NCBI RefSeq assembly: GCF_016734805.1
Contig: NZ_JAERQG010000003.1
Coordinates: 496,001 to 560,000 of the forward strand
DNA length: 64,000 bases
From: Marivirga atlantica
GTDB taxonomy: Bacteria > Bacteroidota > Bacteroidia > Cytophagales > Cyclobacteriaceae
Reading direction: 5' to 3'
Part shown: one piece after another, positions 1-8,766 of the stretch
Position numbering within the stretch: the first letter of the stretch is position 1
Layout of the letters: each line of letters begins with the position of its first letter
Notes under the pieces: generated by a model
What the model was told of the DNA's origin: nothing
Database searches by the model: none
What the model saw: the letters and a program-made list of their open reading frames with translations, nothing else
Made by a program: the position numbers and the translations under genes

Positions 1-422
1 CTGATGTTTCTGAAGTCTTGTTGATAGGTTTGATTAGTCTTTTCGCTTACCAAACGCTTATTATCCAATATCTTTTTTACGGAAAGTAGAATTTGATTAG
101 GATTTAAAGGCTTGATAAGGTAGTCTGCTATTTTTGAACCTATAGCTTCTTCCATAATAAACTCTTCTTCACTCTTGGTTATCATGACTACGGGTAAATT
201 AGGTTTAGCGCTCTTTATTACGCTCAAACTTTCAAGACCACTCATACCCGGCATATTTTCATCTAAGAAAACAATATCGAATTGCTCTTCCATACATAAA
301 TCAACAGCTTCGGAGCCATTATTTACAGCCGTAATTTTATAACCTTTATTCTCTAAAAAAATGATGTGGGGTTTTAATAGGTCAATTTCATCATCGGCCC
401 ATAAAATGTGATAGTTTTGCAT
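1..422 (-). CDS. porX: PorX-like response regulator, N-terminal part (cut by window start)
   Basis: The 140 residues in the window are a CheY-like receiver domain. The acidic pocket is D10-D11, the phospho-acceptor is D54 in a FLDENMPG context, and the sequence opens with an [14 protein letters not shown] stretch that I recognise from PorX proteins of Bacteroidetes. PorX has a receiver plus a PglZ (alkaline phosphatase-like) output domain and controls type IX secretion genes. The PglZ part would lie outside the window, so the full architecture is inferred. The gene is divergent from the HD-domain gene with only 31 bases between the start codons. Two proteins further along the window carry T9SS sorting domains, which fits. 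Another receiver protein remains possible. Confidence 0.8.
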   Translation of the reverse strand, partial: MQNYHILWADDEIDLLKPHIIFLENKGYKITAVNNGSEAVDLCMEEQFDIVFLDENMPGMSGLESLSVIKSAKPNLPVVMITKSEEEFIMEEAIGSKIADYLIKPLNPNQILLSVKKILDNKRLVSEKTNQTYQQDFRNI

Positions 423-453
423 AAAATCGATTTCTGCCTTAAACTTATTTGAT

Positions 454-1674
454 TTGAAAAAATTCAGAAAAATAAACGACCCAATTTACGGATTCATTTC
501 CATAAAGAGTGATTTATTATTTAAGATATTGAATCATCCTTACTTTCAACGCTTACGCAGGATTCGGCAATTGGGTTTGAGTGAACTGGTTTATCCAGGA
601 GCTACCCATACACGATTTCATCATGCTTTGGGGGCAACTCATCTGATGGGTATAGTATTAGATCAACTATTACAAAAAGGTATTGAAATATCAGAAGAGG
701 AATATGAAGCTGCACAGGTAGCAATTTTATTGCATGACATTGGTCATGGACCATTCTCGCACGCTCTGGAATATAGTTTACTAACGGGTATCACTCATGA
801 AAATATTTCATTACAGTTTATGAAAGAATTGAACCGACACTTTAACGGTGAGCTGTCAATGGCTATTTCAATGTTTAAAAACACCTATAAAAGGAAATTC
901 TTTCATGAGTTAATTTCTAGCCAATTAGATGTAGATAGACTGGACTATTTAAATCGTGACTCCTTTTATACGGGCGTCTCAGAAGGTAATGTAAGTGTCG
1001 ACAGAATTCTGTTTCATCTCAATATTATTGATGATCAGGTTGTAGTAGAAGAAAAGGCCATCTACAGTATTGAGAACTTCCTAAACTCAAGGAGGCTAAT
1101 GTACTGGCAAGTTTATTTGCACAAAACTGCTTTAGGCGCGGAAAGGATGCTCGTTAATATTATGAACCGCGCAAAAGTTGTTCATGAAACAGAAGGTATA
1201 TCGCCTGCTTTACGCTTCTTCTTAAATAAAGAATACAGTCTGGATGATTTGCAAGAAAACCCTGATGTGATTAAGCAATTTGCCGACCTTGATGATGCTG
1301 ATATTTTACATGCCATAAAACTATGGGCTAATAATAATGACAAGGTGCTTAGTGCACTTTCTAAAAGTATGATCAACAGAGATTTATTTAAGATAAAACT
1401 AACAAATGAGCCACTTGAAAAATCAGCAATAAAAAAGATAAAACAACAAATAGCTGATCAATATGGCTTCCTAAATAAAGAAGCTGCTTATTTTTTTTCT
1501 CATGGCGAGGTAACTAATTCAGCATATATCGTTGGAGGAAAAAGTATTAAAATTTTAGATACTAAAGGAAAAGTGATGGACATTGCACAGGCGGCAGATT
1601 TACCGAATATCAAAGCTATGAGTAAAATAGTCAAAAAATATTATCTCTGCCTGCCGAAATCTTTATCTTTGTGA
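454..1674 (+). CDS. HD-domain phosphohydrolase (dGTPase-like family)
   Basis: This 406-residue protein has the HD metal-site signature in order: H57 in the [10 protein letters not shown] segment, H94-D95 in [12 protein letters not shown], and D159 in [11 protein letters not shown]. That pattern is typical of the YwfO/SAMHD1-like deoxynucleotide triphosphohydrolase group, cytoplasmic enzymes that cleave nucleotides, but the substrate cannot be read from sequence. The start is TTG at 454, because no ATG lies in frame before the HD motifs and the [14 protein letters not shown] start is typical of the family. The gene is followed by lpxD after 19 bases, so it may be the first gene of the lipid A operon. 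Confidence 0.8.
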   Translation: MKKFRKINDPIYGFISIKSDLLFKILNHPYFQRLRRIRQLGLSELVYPGATHTRFHHALGATHLMGIVLDQLLQKGIEISEEEYEAAQVAILLHDIGHGPFSHALEYSLLTGITHENISLQFMKELNRHFNGELSMAISMFKNTYKRKFFHELISSQLDVDRLDYLNRDSFYTGVSEGNVSVDRILFHLNIIDDQVVVEEKAIYSIENFLNSRRLMYWQVYLHKTALGAERMLVNIMNRAKVVHETEGISPALRFFLNKEYSLDDLQENPDVIKQFADLDDADILHAIKLWANNNDKVLSALSKSMINRDLFKIKLTNEPLEKSAIKKIKQQIADQYGFLNKEAAYFFSHGEVTNSAYIVGGKSIKILDTKGKVMDIAQAADLPNIKAMSKIVKKYYLCLPKSLSL

Positions 1675-1693
1675 CCGATTAAAATTAAATCTA

Positions 1694-2737
1694 ATGGAGT
1701 TTAGCGTTAAACAGATTGCTGAGTTAATAGGTGGTAAAGTAGAGGGTAATGAAAACGGTAAGGTGACCGACCTCGGTAAAATTGAAGAAGGTAAACCAAA
1801 TACCTTAAGCTTTCTGGCTAACGATAAATACGAAAATCACATCTACACCTCAGATGCCGCGGCTATTATTGTAGGTCAAGAATTTCAGCCCAAACAAGAA
1901 ATTAAACCTGCTTTGATACGGGTAGAAAATCCTTATTCGTCTTTTACAGTTCTGTTAGAAGAATATAACAAGATAATCTCCTATGCTAAAAATGGTATTG
2001 AAGAACCTGCCTTCATAGGGCAAGACTCTAAAGTTGGTGAGGGTATTTACAGAGGAGCATTTAGCTATATAGGCAATAATTGCATCATAGGAAAAAACGT
2101 TAAGATTTATCCTCATGTTTATATCGGTGACAATGTTGAAGTAGGTGACAATACAATAATATTTGCTGGAGTAAAAATTTATGAAAACTGCAAAATAGGA
2201 AGTAATTGTAACTTACAAGCAGGGGCAGTAATAGGTAGCGATGGCTTTGGGTTTGCTCCCCAGTTAGATGGTACGTATAAAACAATTCCTCAATTAGGCA
2301 ATGTTGTATTGGAAGACAATGTGAGTATTGGTGCTAATACAACCATTGACTGCGCCACTCTCGGATCCACTATTATTAGAAAAGGTGTCAAAATAGATAA
2401 TCTGGTACAAATAGCTCACAATGTTGAAATTGATCAAAATACAGTTATTGCAGCCCAAACAGGAATATCAGGTTCTACGAAAGTAGGAAAAAATTGCATA
2501 CTAGCTGGCCAGGTAGGTATTGTAGGTCATATTAACATCGCTGATAAGACTACCATTTCGGCTAAAGCGGGAATATCTAAATCTATTAAGACCCCAGAAA
2601 CAATTCAATCGGGTCTAGTTGCCATGGATCATAGAAAATTTCTAAAAATTAACAGCATACAAAGGAATCTTCCGGATTTATTAGAACGTGTTAAGACATT
2701 GGAAGAAAAAATTATAAATTTGTCGTCCGACAAGTAA
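1694..2737 (+). CDS. lpxD: UDP-3-O-acylglucosamine N-acyltransferase LpxD
   Basis: LpxD adds the second (N-linked) hydroxyacyl chain to UDP-3-O-acylglucosamine in lipid A synthesis, using acyl-ACP in the cytoplasm. The protein has 347 residues, the usual length. Residues 1-100 form the uridine-binding domain, residues 105-310 are hexapeptide repeats of the left-handed beta-helix, and the expected catalytic histidine is H242 in a QIAHNVEI context. The C-terminal helix (from about 315) is present. It sits just before lpxC-fabZ (6-base gap) and lpxA, so three consecutive lipid A steps are encoded together. Confidence 0.96.
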   Translation: MEFSVKQIAELIGGKVEGNENGKVTDLGKIEEGKPNTLSFLANDKYENHIYTSDAAAIIVGQEFQPKQEIKPALIRVENPYSSFTVLLEEYNKIISYAKNGIEEPAFIGQDSKVGEGIYRGAFSYIGNNCIIGKNVKIYPHVYIGDNVEVGDNTIIFAGVKIYENCKIGSNCNLQAGAVIGSDGFGFAPQLDGTYKTIPQLGNVVLEDNVSIGANTTIDCATLGSTIIRKGVKIDNLVQIAHNVEIDQNTVIAAQTGISGSTKVGKNCILAGQVGIVGHINIADKTTISAKAGISKSIKTPETIQSGLVAMDHRKFLKINSIQRNLPDLLERVKTLEEKIINLSSDK

Positions 2738-2743
2738 AAATAC

Positions 2744-4138
2744 ATGCATACCAAACAGCATACAATAAAAAGTCCGATCACCATTTCCGGAACCGGATTA
2801 CATACAGGAGTAAAAGTTAACCTTACCTTTCGGCCTGACGATATTGATTCAGGTATACGCTTTAAACGTATTGACTTACCAGATCAGCCCATAATTGAAG
2901 CAGATGCCGATTTGGTTACAGATATATCCCGAGGTACAACACTATCAAAAGGTGAAGCCAAAGTTTCAACTGTTGAACATGTTTTAGCAGCTTTGGTGGG
3001 TTTGCAGATTGATAATGTAATGATTGAACTGGATGCTGCTGAAACTCCTATTATGGATGGTAGTTCTATTCTATTTATTGAAGCACTGGAAGAAGTAGGA
3101 CTGCAAGAACAAAATGCGCTTAGAAACTTCTTTGAAGTACCTGAGGGTATTTTTTACTATGACGATGCCAAGAATGTAGAAATGGCGGCATTGCCGGTTG
3201 ATGACTACAGAGTGACAGTAATGATCGACTATAATTCAAAAGTACTGGGTAGTCAGCATGCATCTCTAAACAATATTACAGATTTTAAAAGAGACATTGC
3301 CTCAAGCAGGACTTTCTGCTTTTTGCATGAATTACAATACCTATATAATAACAACCTTGTAAGAGGTGGAGATCTAAATAATGCCATTGTTGTAGTAGAT
3401 AAACTTATTGAGCCAAAGGAGCTAGATGAATTAGCTGTTCTATTTAATAAGCCAAAGATTGAAGTTAAAGAAGAAGGAATACTTAACAATATTGATCTGA
3501 GGCATAAAAATGAACCTGCAAGACATAAGCTGTTAGATGTAGTAGGTGATTTGGCCTTAGTAGGTCGACCAATAAAAGCACAAATTCTTGCTGCAAGACC
3601 AGGCCATTCAACAAATGTTGAATTTGCTAAAAAGATCAAAAAAGTTATCAAGCAGACTGAAAAGGCTGCTCCAAAATACAATCCTCTTGAGGCACCTGTT
3701 ATGGATATTGAGGGGATTTCGTCTATGCTGATGCACAGATATCCTTTCCAGTTAGTTGATAAGATTATTCACCAGGATCACAAAACTGTCATTGGTATTA
3801 AGAATGTAACAATTAACGAAAACTTTTTTCAAGGTCATTTCCCAAACAACCCAGTAATGCCTGGAGTTTTACAAATTGAAGCTATGGCTCAGACAGGAGG
3901 TATTCTGGTACTTAGTACAGTAGAAAATCCTTCTAATTACTGGACATACTTTTTAGGGATAGATAATTGTAAGTTTAGAAGAATGGTTAAACCAGGTGAT
4001 ACCATGGTTTTAAAGTGCGAACTTATGGCGCCCATTAAAAGAGGTATTGCAAAAATGATTGGTACAGCTTATGTAGGTAACCACATTGTAAGTGAAGCTA
4101 CATTAACTGCCAGAATTGTTAAAAAAGAAGAAGTCTAG
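2744..4138 (+). CDS. lpxC/fabZ: Bifunctional LpxC deacetylase / FabZ dehydratase fusion
   Basis: One 464-residue chain joins two enzymes. Residues 1 to about 305 are LpxC, the zinc UDP-3-O-acyl-N-acetylglucosamine deacetylase that commits precursors to lipid A. Catalytic E78, zinc ligands H79, H261 and D265, and catalytic H288 (ARPGHSTN) are all visible. Residues from about 318 are FabZ, the 3-hydroxyacyl-ACP dehydratase of fatty acid synthesis, with H365 in GHFPNNPVMPG and E379. This fusion is known across Bacteroidetes and couples the two pathways that compete for hydroxyacyl-ACP. Both active sites look intact. It lies between lpxD and lpxA in one operon. Confidence 0.97.
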   Translation: MHTKQHTIKSPITISGTGLHTGVKVNLTFRPDDIDSGIRFKRIDLPDQPIIEADADLVTDISRGTTLSKGEAKVSTVEHVLAALVGLQIDNVMIELDAAETPIMDGSSILFIEALEEVGLQEQNALRNFFEVPEGIFYYDDAKNVEMAALPVDDYRVTVMIDYNSKVLGSQHASLNNITDFKRDIASSRTFCFLHELQYLYNNNLVRGGDLNNAIVVVDKLIEPKELDELAVLFNKPKIEVKEEGILNNIDLRHKNEPARHKLLDVVGDLALVGRPIKAQILAARPGHSTNVEFAKKIKKVIKQTEKAAPKYNPLEAPVMDIEGISSMLMHRYPFQLVDKIIHQDHKTVIGIKNVTINENFFQGHFPNNPVMPGVLQIEAMAQTGGILVLSTVENPSNYWTYFLGIDNCKFRRMVKPGDTMVLKCELMAPIKRGIAKMIGTAYVGNHIVSEATLTARIVKKEEV

Positions 4139-4193
4139 CTATATTACCTTTTGAAAGGAAATATACCTTCTTAAAAAGAAAAGCTTTCATAGC

Positions 4194-4976
4194 ATGATCA
4201 ATAAAAATATGTCATTTATTCATCCTGAGGCTAAAATTGGTAAGGATGTTACAATAGAACCTTTTTCATATATTGATAAGAACGTTGAAATTGGTGATGG
4301 CACCTGGATAGGACCTAACGTTACTATTAATGATGGGGCACGTATAGGTAAGAACTGTAAGATTTTCTCTGGCTCAACAATTTCGGCCATACCTCAGGAT
4401 TTAAAATTTGAGGGGGAATCAACAACTACTGAAATTGGTGACGGTACTGTAATCCGTGAATATGTTAACATAAGTCGTGGTACAGTTGATAAAAAAACCA
4501 CAAAAATCGGAAGTAACTGCCTGGTAATGGCCTATGTACACATAGCACATGACTGTATCATTGGTAATCATTGTATCTTAGTAAACTCCGTACAAGTTGG
4601 CGGACACGTCTCTATAGACGATTGGGCCATAATTGGTGGTGCTTCGGCCATACATCAGTTCGTGAAGATTGGCAGCCATGTAATGATTTCAGGTGGTTCT
4701 TTGGTCAGAAAAGATGTCCCTCCTTTTGTTAAGGCAGCCAGAGAGCCTCTTACCTATTGTGGTATTAACTCAGTAGGTTTAAGAAGAAGAGGATTTACAA
4801 ATGAACGAATTAACGATATTCAAGAGATATATCGTAATTTATATTTAAGTGGACTCAATAATGCAAAAGCACTTGAGAAAATTGAAACATTAATTACCTC
4901 AAGTGAAGAAAGAGACACGATTACCTCTTTTGTGAGAAACTCTGAAAGAGGCATAATGAAAGGATACGGTAATTAA
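4194..4976 (+). CDS. lpxA: UDP-N-acetylglucosamine acyltransferase LpxA
   Basis: LpxA transfers a 3-hydroxyacyl chain from ACP to UDP-GlcNAc, the first step of lipid A synthesis. The 260-residue protein has hexapeptide repeats over residues 8-190 and the family motif AYVHIAHDC, where H119 corresponds to the catalytic histidine of the E. coli enzyme. The C-terminal helical domain (residues 195-255) is complete. Two starts are possible: ATG at 4194 or the second ATG at 4209, which gives an N-terminus (MSFIHPEAKIG) more like other family members. The gap to the upstream gene is 55 bases and to the downstream ABC gene 14 bases. Confidence 0.95.
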   Translation: MINKNMSFIHPEAKIGKDVTIEPFSYIDKNVEIGDGTWIGPNVTINDGARIGKNCKIFSGSTISAIPQDLKFEGESTTTEIGDGTVIREYVNISRGTVDKKTTKIGSNCLVMAYVHIAHDCIIGNHCILVNSVQVGGHVSIDDWAIIGGASAIHQFVKIGSHVMISGGSLVRKDVPPFVKAAREPLTYCGINSVGLRRRGFTNERINDIQEIYRNLYLSGLNNAKALEKIETLITSSEERDTITSFVRNSERGIMKGYGN

Positions 4977-4990
4977 TTCAGTTCATATAT

Positions 4991-5614
4991 ATGAAGCTTG
5001 AATTAAGATCACTTTCCAAAAAATTCAATAAAAATCATCTGTTTAAGAATCTCAATCTTTCCATTGCTGAAGGAGAGACGGTAGCCATAACAGGTGCTAA
5101 TGGATCGGGCAAGTCTACTCTTTTAAAAATAATTTCAGGTTTAATAGCACCTCAAAAAGGTGAAATTATAATTAGTATAAACCAGCATACTATAAATAAA
5201 GAAGACTATCACAAGCATATTAATATATGTGCACCTTATGTTGACTTAATTGAGGATTTTACTTTAGAAGAGCATTTAAATTTTCATAGCCAATACAAAA
5301 AGCCAATTGATATAAATTTCTTACTAGAAGAGTTGAAAAATTGCGGTCTTGAACCCCATCGGCATAAGCTTGTGCGAGAATTTTCATCAGGAATGAAGCA
5401 ACGTTTAAAATTAATTTTAACTTGCTGCTTCAATGGAGAAATACTTTTATTAGATGAGCCAGGTTCTCATTTAGATGAATCTGGAAAAAATTGGTATAAA
5501 AGAATCATTAATAAAAGGGTTAACAATAGCATAACACTCATTTTCTCCAATGATGTTAACGAATATATTAGTTTTACAGAAAAAATAGTTAACATTGAAG
5601 CTTTAAAACATTAG
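4991..5614 (+). CDS. ABC transporter ATP-binding protein (CcmA-like)
   Basis: This 207-residue protein is a stand-alone ABC ATPase. Walker A is GANGSGKST at about residues 35-43, the signature is FSSGMKQRLKL at about 136-146, and Walker B with the catalytic glutamate is ILLLDEPG at about 154-161. A proper H-loop histidine is not obvious: the segment after Walker B reads TLIFSNDVNEY, which lacks the usual histidine. No permease gene is adjacent. The gene follows lpxA by 14 bases, so it is probably co-transcribed with the lipid A genes. The short length resembles CcmA-type heme exporter ATPases, but the substrate is unknown. Confidence 0.8.
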   Translation: MKLELRSLSKKFNKNHLFKNLNLSIAEGETVAITGANGSGKSTLLKIISGLIAPQKGEIIISINQHTINKEDYHKHINICAPYVDLIEDFTLEEHLNFHSQYKKPIDINFLLEELKNCGLEPHRHKLVREFSSGMKQRLKLILTCCFNGEILLLDEPGSHLDESGKNWYKRIINKRVNNSITLIFSNDVNEYISFTEKIVNIEALKH

Positions 5615-5622
5615 CTACACTA

Positions 5623-5651
5623 TTGTTTTAAATAAAACTTTAATACTTTTA
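5623..5651 (+). promoter_or_regulatory. Probable promoter of the lipoprotein gene at 5677
   Basis: TTG at 5623-5625 and TACTTTTA at 5644-5651 are 18 bases apart and match the Bacteroidetes -33/-7 form (TTTG and TAnnTTTG) with one mismatch in the -7 element. It lies 26 bases before the start codon. Confidence 0.4.
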
Positions 5652-5676
5652 CACCGAATAAATAAAACACTTAATT

Positions 5677-6120
5677 ATGAAAAAACATCTTAGCCTCCTA
5701 AGTTATGCGCTTTTAGCTATCACAATTATTTTTGCATCATGTAAGCCAGATGATAATATTCCTTCTGAGGAAGAACAAAAACTTAATGATTTAGCGGGAA
5801 GTTATGCTCTAACGGGAGCTTCTGTTGATACAGAATCATTAGCTGGTATTATTTTTACTTTTACTACAGATGCGGATTATTCAATAACTGGGTATGAAGA
5901 ATTTGTTGCTGCTAACTTAAATCATGATGATGTATTTGCTGCATCTGGTACTTTTTCATTAAACGACAACCTTGACGTAGCAACTTTAAGCCCTGGTGGT
6001 GAAGTAACTATCGTTAGTATTAATACAGAAACTGGAATGTTAGTACTACTATATTCATCACCTTTTCCTAAGTCGAGTGATGTAGCACAAGACATTACTT
6101 TAACTTTGACCAAACAATAA
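5677..6120 (+). CDS. Small lipoprotein of unknown function
   Basis: The 147-residue product starts with a lipoprotein signal peptide that ends in the lipobox IIFASC (cysteine at about residue 22), so it is exported and lipid-anchored. The mature part is acidic at first (PDDNIPSEEEQK) and then rich in beta-prone sequence, with a lipocalin-like motif LAGSYALTGASVD near the start, as in many Bacteroidetes lipocalin-like lipoproteins. I do not recognise a specific family. It appears to have its own promoter and a strong terminator at 6143, so it is probably a single-gene unit. Confidence 0.7.
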   Translation: MKKHLSLLSYALLAITIIFASCKPDDNIPSEEEQKLNDLAGSYALTGASVDTESLAGIIFTFTTDADYSITGYEEFVAANLNHDDVFAASGTFSLNDNLDVATLSPGGEVTIVSINTETGMLVLLYSSPFPKSSDVAQDITLTLTKQ

Positions 6121-6142
6121 GAAATTATTTGTAAATAATATC

Positions 6143-6172
6143 AAAGCCGTCTTAATCAGACGGCTTTTTTTA
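6143..6172 (+). terminator. Rho-independent terminator after the lipoprotein gene
   Basis: A 10-base-pair stem (AAAGCCGTCT, 6143-6152, with AGACGGCTTT, 6158-6167) has a 5-base loop and runs into a T-tract. It is 22 bases after the stop codon. Confidence 0.9.
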
Positions 6173-6188
6173 TGCTATTTTTTGTACA

Positions 6189-6725
6189 GTGAAAGGATTG
6201 CAAAAACAATTAGGCCAATATTCTCCTACCTCTATAGAAGAAATAAGTTATAAGCAGCGCATGCTTTATCTGTTAGAAGATTCTAAAGAAAGAGCCTTTA
6301 TACGGGAAAATCTAAATGCTCATTTTACAGCCTCAGCATGGATTCTATCTTCCGATAAAAGTAAAGTATTATTGCTTCACCATACAAAACTAGACAAATG
6401 GCTACAACCTGGGGGGCATGCTGATGGTGAATTCGATTTATTGAAGGTTGCATTAAAAGAAACGCAAGAAGAAACTGGTTTAGTAGACTTACAGCTTCTT
6501 ACTCCAGAAATATTTGATATAGACATACATATCATACCTCAAAGAGAAGAGGTACCTGAACATGAACATTTTGATGTTAGGTTTGCCTTTAACACCAAAA
6601 ATGAAGGTGAAATTCAAATCAACAATGAGAGTAAAGCTTATAAATGGATTAAATTGCAAGAAATTAATCAAATAACTCAAGAGCAGTCTATTCTGAGAAT
6701 GCAGCAAAAATCAAAAACCCTATAA
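6189..6725 (+). CDS. NUDIX hydrolase
   Basis: The 178-residue protein contains a NUDIX box at about residues 76-99: PGGHADGEFDLLK followed by ALKETQEETGL. The core is slightly degenerate (KE in place of RE, glutamate shifted by one in the first half), but the REx2EExGU part is functional-looking as KETQEETG. NUDIX enzymes cleave nucleoside diphosphates linked to another group, and the substrate here is unknown. The start is GTG at 6189 since no suitable ATG precedes the domain. The stop codon is followed after one base by the next gene, so the two are translated as a unit. Confidence 0.85.
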   Translation: MKGLQKQLGQYSPTSIEEISYKQRMLYLLEDSKERAFIRENLNAHFTASAWILSSDKSKVLLLHHTKLDKWLQPGGHADGEFDLLKVALKETQEETGLVDLQLLTPEIFDIDIHIIPQREEVPEHEHFDVRFAFNTKNEGEIQINNESKAYKWIKLQEINQITQEQSILRMQQKSKTL

Positions 6726-6726
6726 A

Positions 6727-7785
6727 ATGGAAGAAAGTATACTGATTTACGGAGCAAATGGATATACTGGTAAACTCATTAGCCAAGAAGCATTTAAACA
6801 GAAAATAAACGTTCACTTAGCTGGTAGAAATAAGTCTGCAATTCAAGAAATAGCAAAACAAACTGGTTTCGACTATTCAATAGTCTCGCTTGAGGAGAAA
6901 GATAAACTAAGGAACTTACTACAATCATTCCATACGGTTATACACTGCGCTGGGCCATTTACAGAAACAGCGAAACAAATGGTAGATGCGTGCATTGAAA
7001 CAAAAACAAATTACCTCGACATTACAGGTGAAATTTGGGCTTTTGAGGAAGTTATGAATTATTCCAACCAGGCTAGTAAAGCAGAAATTAAATTAATTTC
7101 AGGGGTAGGATTTGACGTGGTTCCAACTGATTGCCTTGCAGCGATGTTAAAAGATAGAATGCCCGATGCAAATTCAATTGAAATGGCCTTTGTTGGAGAT
7201 AAAACTGCAATGTCAAGAGGAACAGCAGTTACCATGGCTAAGAACATCTCTAAAGGAGGCTTTATTAGACAAGCCGGCAAGTTAAAAAATGTGCCTCTGG
7301 CCTATTCTGTAATAGAAATCGATTTTCCTCATAAGAAGCGTACCGTAATGTCTATCCCATGGGGAGATTTGATGACCACCTATCATCAAACGGAAATACC
7401 GAATATCACAATATACTCAGGCGCTAGCAAAAAGCTTATAAAGCGAATAAAACGATTCAGAGCTTTTAAATTTTTATTAGGCATTTCATGGATTCAGAAA
7501 AAGGTCCGAACAAAAATTGAGCAATCCATTACAGGACCTAATCAGAATAGTCTCAAAACCAGCCATACGTATATTGTTGGTACAGTAAAAAATAATAAAG
7601 ATGAGGCACTCACCTTAAAAATGATTACCCCTGAAGCCTACAAGTTAACGGCTTTAACAGCACTTGAGGCTGCGAAAAGATTGATTAATGATAATTCCAG
7701 AGGTAAAACAGGCTACCTCACTCCTGCTCAAGCTTTTGGTAAAGATTTCATTCTAAGTTTTGAAGGAGTTGAACTTATTGAGTAA
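6727..7785 (+). CDS. Saccharopine dehydrogenase-like NAD(P)-binding reductase
   Basis: The N-terminus ILIYGANGYTGKLI (residues 5-18) is the GxxGxxG dinucleotide-binding loop of the saccharopine dehydrogenase/trans-acting enoyl reductase family. Further family marks are the VIHCAGPF segment near residue 73 and LDITGEIWAFE near residue 96. Length (352 residues) fits. Members act on very different substrates, so only an NAD(P)-dependent oxidoreductase can be claimed. It starts one base after the NUDIX stop codon and was probably acquired or kept as a pair with it. No terminator reading in its direction follows the stop. Confidence 0.75.
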   Translation: MEESILIYGANGYTGKLISQEAFKQKINVHLAGRNKSAIQEIAKQTGFDYSIVSLEEKDKLRNLLQSFHTVIHCAGPFTETAKQMVDACIETKTNYLDITGEIWAFEEVMNYSNQASKAEIKLISGVGFDVVPTDCLAAMLKDRMPDANSIEMAFVGDKTAMSRGTAVTMAKNISKGGFIRQAGKLKNVPLAYSVIEIDFPHKKRTVMSIPWGDLMTTYHQTEIPNITIYSGASKKLIKRIKRFRAFKFLLGISWIQKKVRTKIEQSITGPNQNSLKTSHTYIVGTVKNNKDEALTLKMITPEAYKLTALTALEAAKRLINDNSRGKTGYLTPAQAFGKDFILSFEGVELIE

Positions 7786-7791
7786 AGACAT

Positions 7792-7819
7792 AAAAAAACC
7801 CCGGTGAACCAAACCGGGG
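7792..7819 (-). terminator. Terminator of the candidate small RNA
   Basis: CCCCGGT (7799-7805) pairs with ACCGGGG (7813-7819). The T-tract lies on the minus strand side (seven A residues on the plus strand, 7792-7798), and the plus strand side has none, so it serves minus-strand transcription although no minus-strand protein gene is nearby. Confidence 0.75.
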
Positions 7820-7874
7820 TAAACTATCAACCTTAAAATTACGCCCATTTGAATAAATGAATCGTAAAGCTTGA
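7792..7874 (-). ncRNA. Candidate structured small RNA, about 80 nt
   Basis: Read on the minus strand, a TAnnTTTG promoter element (7884-7877) is followed by about 80 bases that fold almost completely and end in a GC-rich hairpin with seven U residues. The predicted parts are: an outer stem of UAUCAAGCUU (7876-7867) with AAGGUUGAUA (7834-7825), one G-G mismatch; an inner hairpin UACG-A-UUCAUUU/AAAUGGG-CGUA (7866-7839) with a 4-base loop and one bulged A; and the terminator. No reading frame of note is present. The outer stem partly overlaps the expected start point. I do not recognise the family; no RNA database could be searched. Confidence 0.55.
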
Positions 7875-7876
7875 TA

Positions 7877-7884
7877 CAAATGTA
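7877..7884 (-). promoter_or_regulatory. -7 promoter element of the candidate small RNA
   Basis: The minus strand reads TACATTTG, a perfect match to the Bacteroidetes TAnnTTTG element. The -33 region is only T-rich, without a clear TTG. Confidence 0.5.
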
Positions 7885-7976
7885 GGGCAGGTTTTTAAAA
7901 CCTTTTTTTCGCATTATTGTATTTCCTTATTCATGTAAGGTTTTTCAATTATTTTAAACAATTATTGTACATACAT

Positions 7977-8696
7977 ATGATTTACCAATTCAAAAAAGTA
8001 ATTCTAATTTTCACCCTAATTCTACTTGGTTGTTCAGCATCAGAAGAAGATTTAATTCAGGCAGCTAAGCGTAAAATGGACACTAAGGCTTATCCTGAGG
8101 CAATAGAATATGCTTCTCAAGCCCTATCTGAGAATAATACTAACCCAAACACTTTCAATTTGAGAGGTGTGGCTTACTTCTTGGAAAAGGATTATTCTAA
8201 GGCAATAAAGGATTTTTCATCTGCAATAAATTTAGACTCCACCAATTACAAGCCGTATTATAATAGAGGAAATGTATATCTAGAACAAAAAGAATACGAA
8301 AAGGCCTTATTTGATTACAACCGCGCCATTAGTCTTTTACCTAACAATGCAGATTTATATATCAACAGAGCAATAGTCTTATATGAGCTTAAGCAATTTG
8401 AAGAAGCACTTGCTGATAATGATTTTGCCATTAAGCTAAGTCCTGAAAATTATTTACCCTATTTAAACAAAGGTAAAACATTAGTGAAACTAGGTAACTT
8501 CAAGGAAGCCTCAGATATGTTAACCAATGTGGTAAAAATCAATGATGAGTTAGGCGAAGCTCATTATTGGTTAGGCTTCATCAGTATTAATACTGGCAAA
8601 AAAGACATTGGTTGCGATTATTTGATCAAGGCAAAAAACAGGGGATTTGAACAAGCTCAGGAGGCGATAGATAAATTTTGTACGAATTCGCTCTAG
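7977..8696 (+). CDS. TPR-repeat lipoprotein
   Basis: The 239-residue product has a signal peptide with lipobox LILLGCSA (cysteine at about residue 19), then about five to six tetratricopeptide repeats: the recurring pattern is A-x-x-x-Y-x-x-A-L/I-x-D-x-x-x-A-I with N-x-x-x-Y-x-N-R-G, seen from residue 40 to the end. TPR lipoproteins act as scaffolds for protein complexes in the periplasm or at the outer membrane. ATG at 7977 was chosen over an upstream in-frame TTG at 7917 because it places the signal peptide at the N-terminus. It has its own terminator and no operon partner. Confidence 0.8.
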   Translation: MIYQFKKVILIFTLILLGCSASEEDLIQAAKRKMDTKAYPEAIEYASQALSENNTNPNTFNLRGVAYFLEKDYSKAIKDFSSAINLDSTNYKPYYNRGNVYLEQKEYEKALFDYNRAISLLPNNADLYINRAIVLYELKQFEEALADNDFAIKLSPENYLPYLNKGKTLVKLGNFKEASDMLTNVVKINDELGEAHYWLGFISINTGKKDIGCDYLIKAKNRGFEQAQEAIDKFCTNSL

Positions 8697-8732
8697 TAAA
8701 TCTAACTTAACAACTTTTTTACCATTTAAATA

Positions 8733-8764
8733 AAAAAACCATCTTCTTGCGAAGATGGTTTTTT
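8733..8764. terminator. Bidirectional terminator between TPR gene and tRNA genes
   Basis: AAAAAACCATCTTC (8733-8746) and GAAGATGGTTTTTT (8751-8764) form a 14-base-pair stem with a TTGC loop. A and T tracts on both sides let it end the plus-strand TPR transcript and the minus-strand tRNA transcript. Confidence 0.9.
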
Positions 8765-8766
8765 TG

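Noticed and set aside
3253-3681. Open frame of 142 codons on the minus strand inside lpxC-fabZ
   Set aside because: It is antisense to a well-defined enzyme gene with all catalytic residues, and its product has no recognisable domain.
7917-7976. N-terminal extension of the TPR lipoprotein from TTG at 7917
   Set aside because: The extension would put 20 residues before a good lipoprotein signal peptide that begins at ATG 7977.
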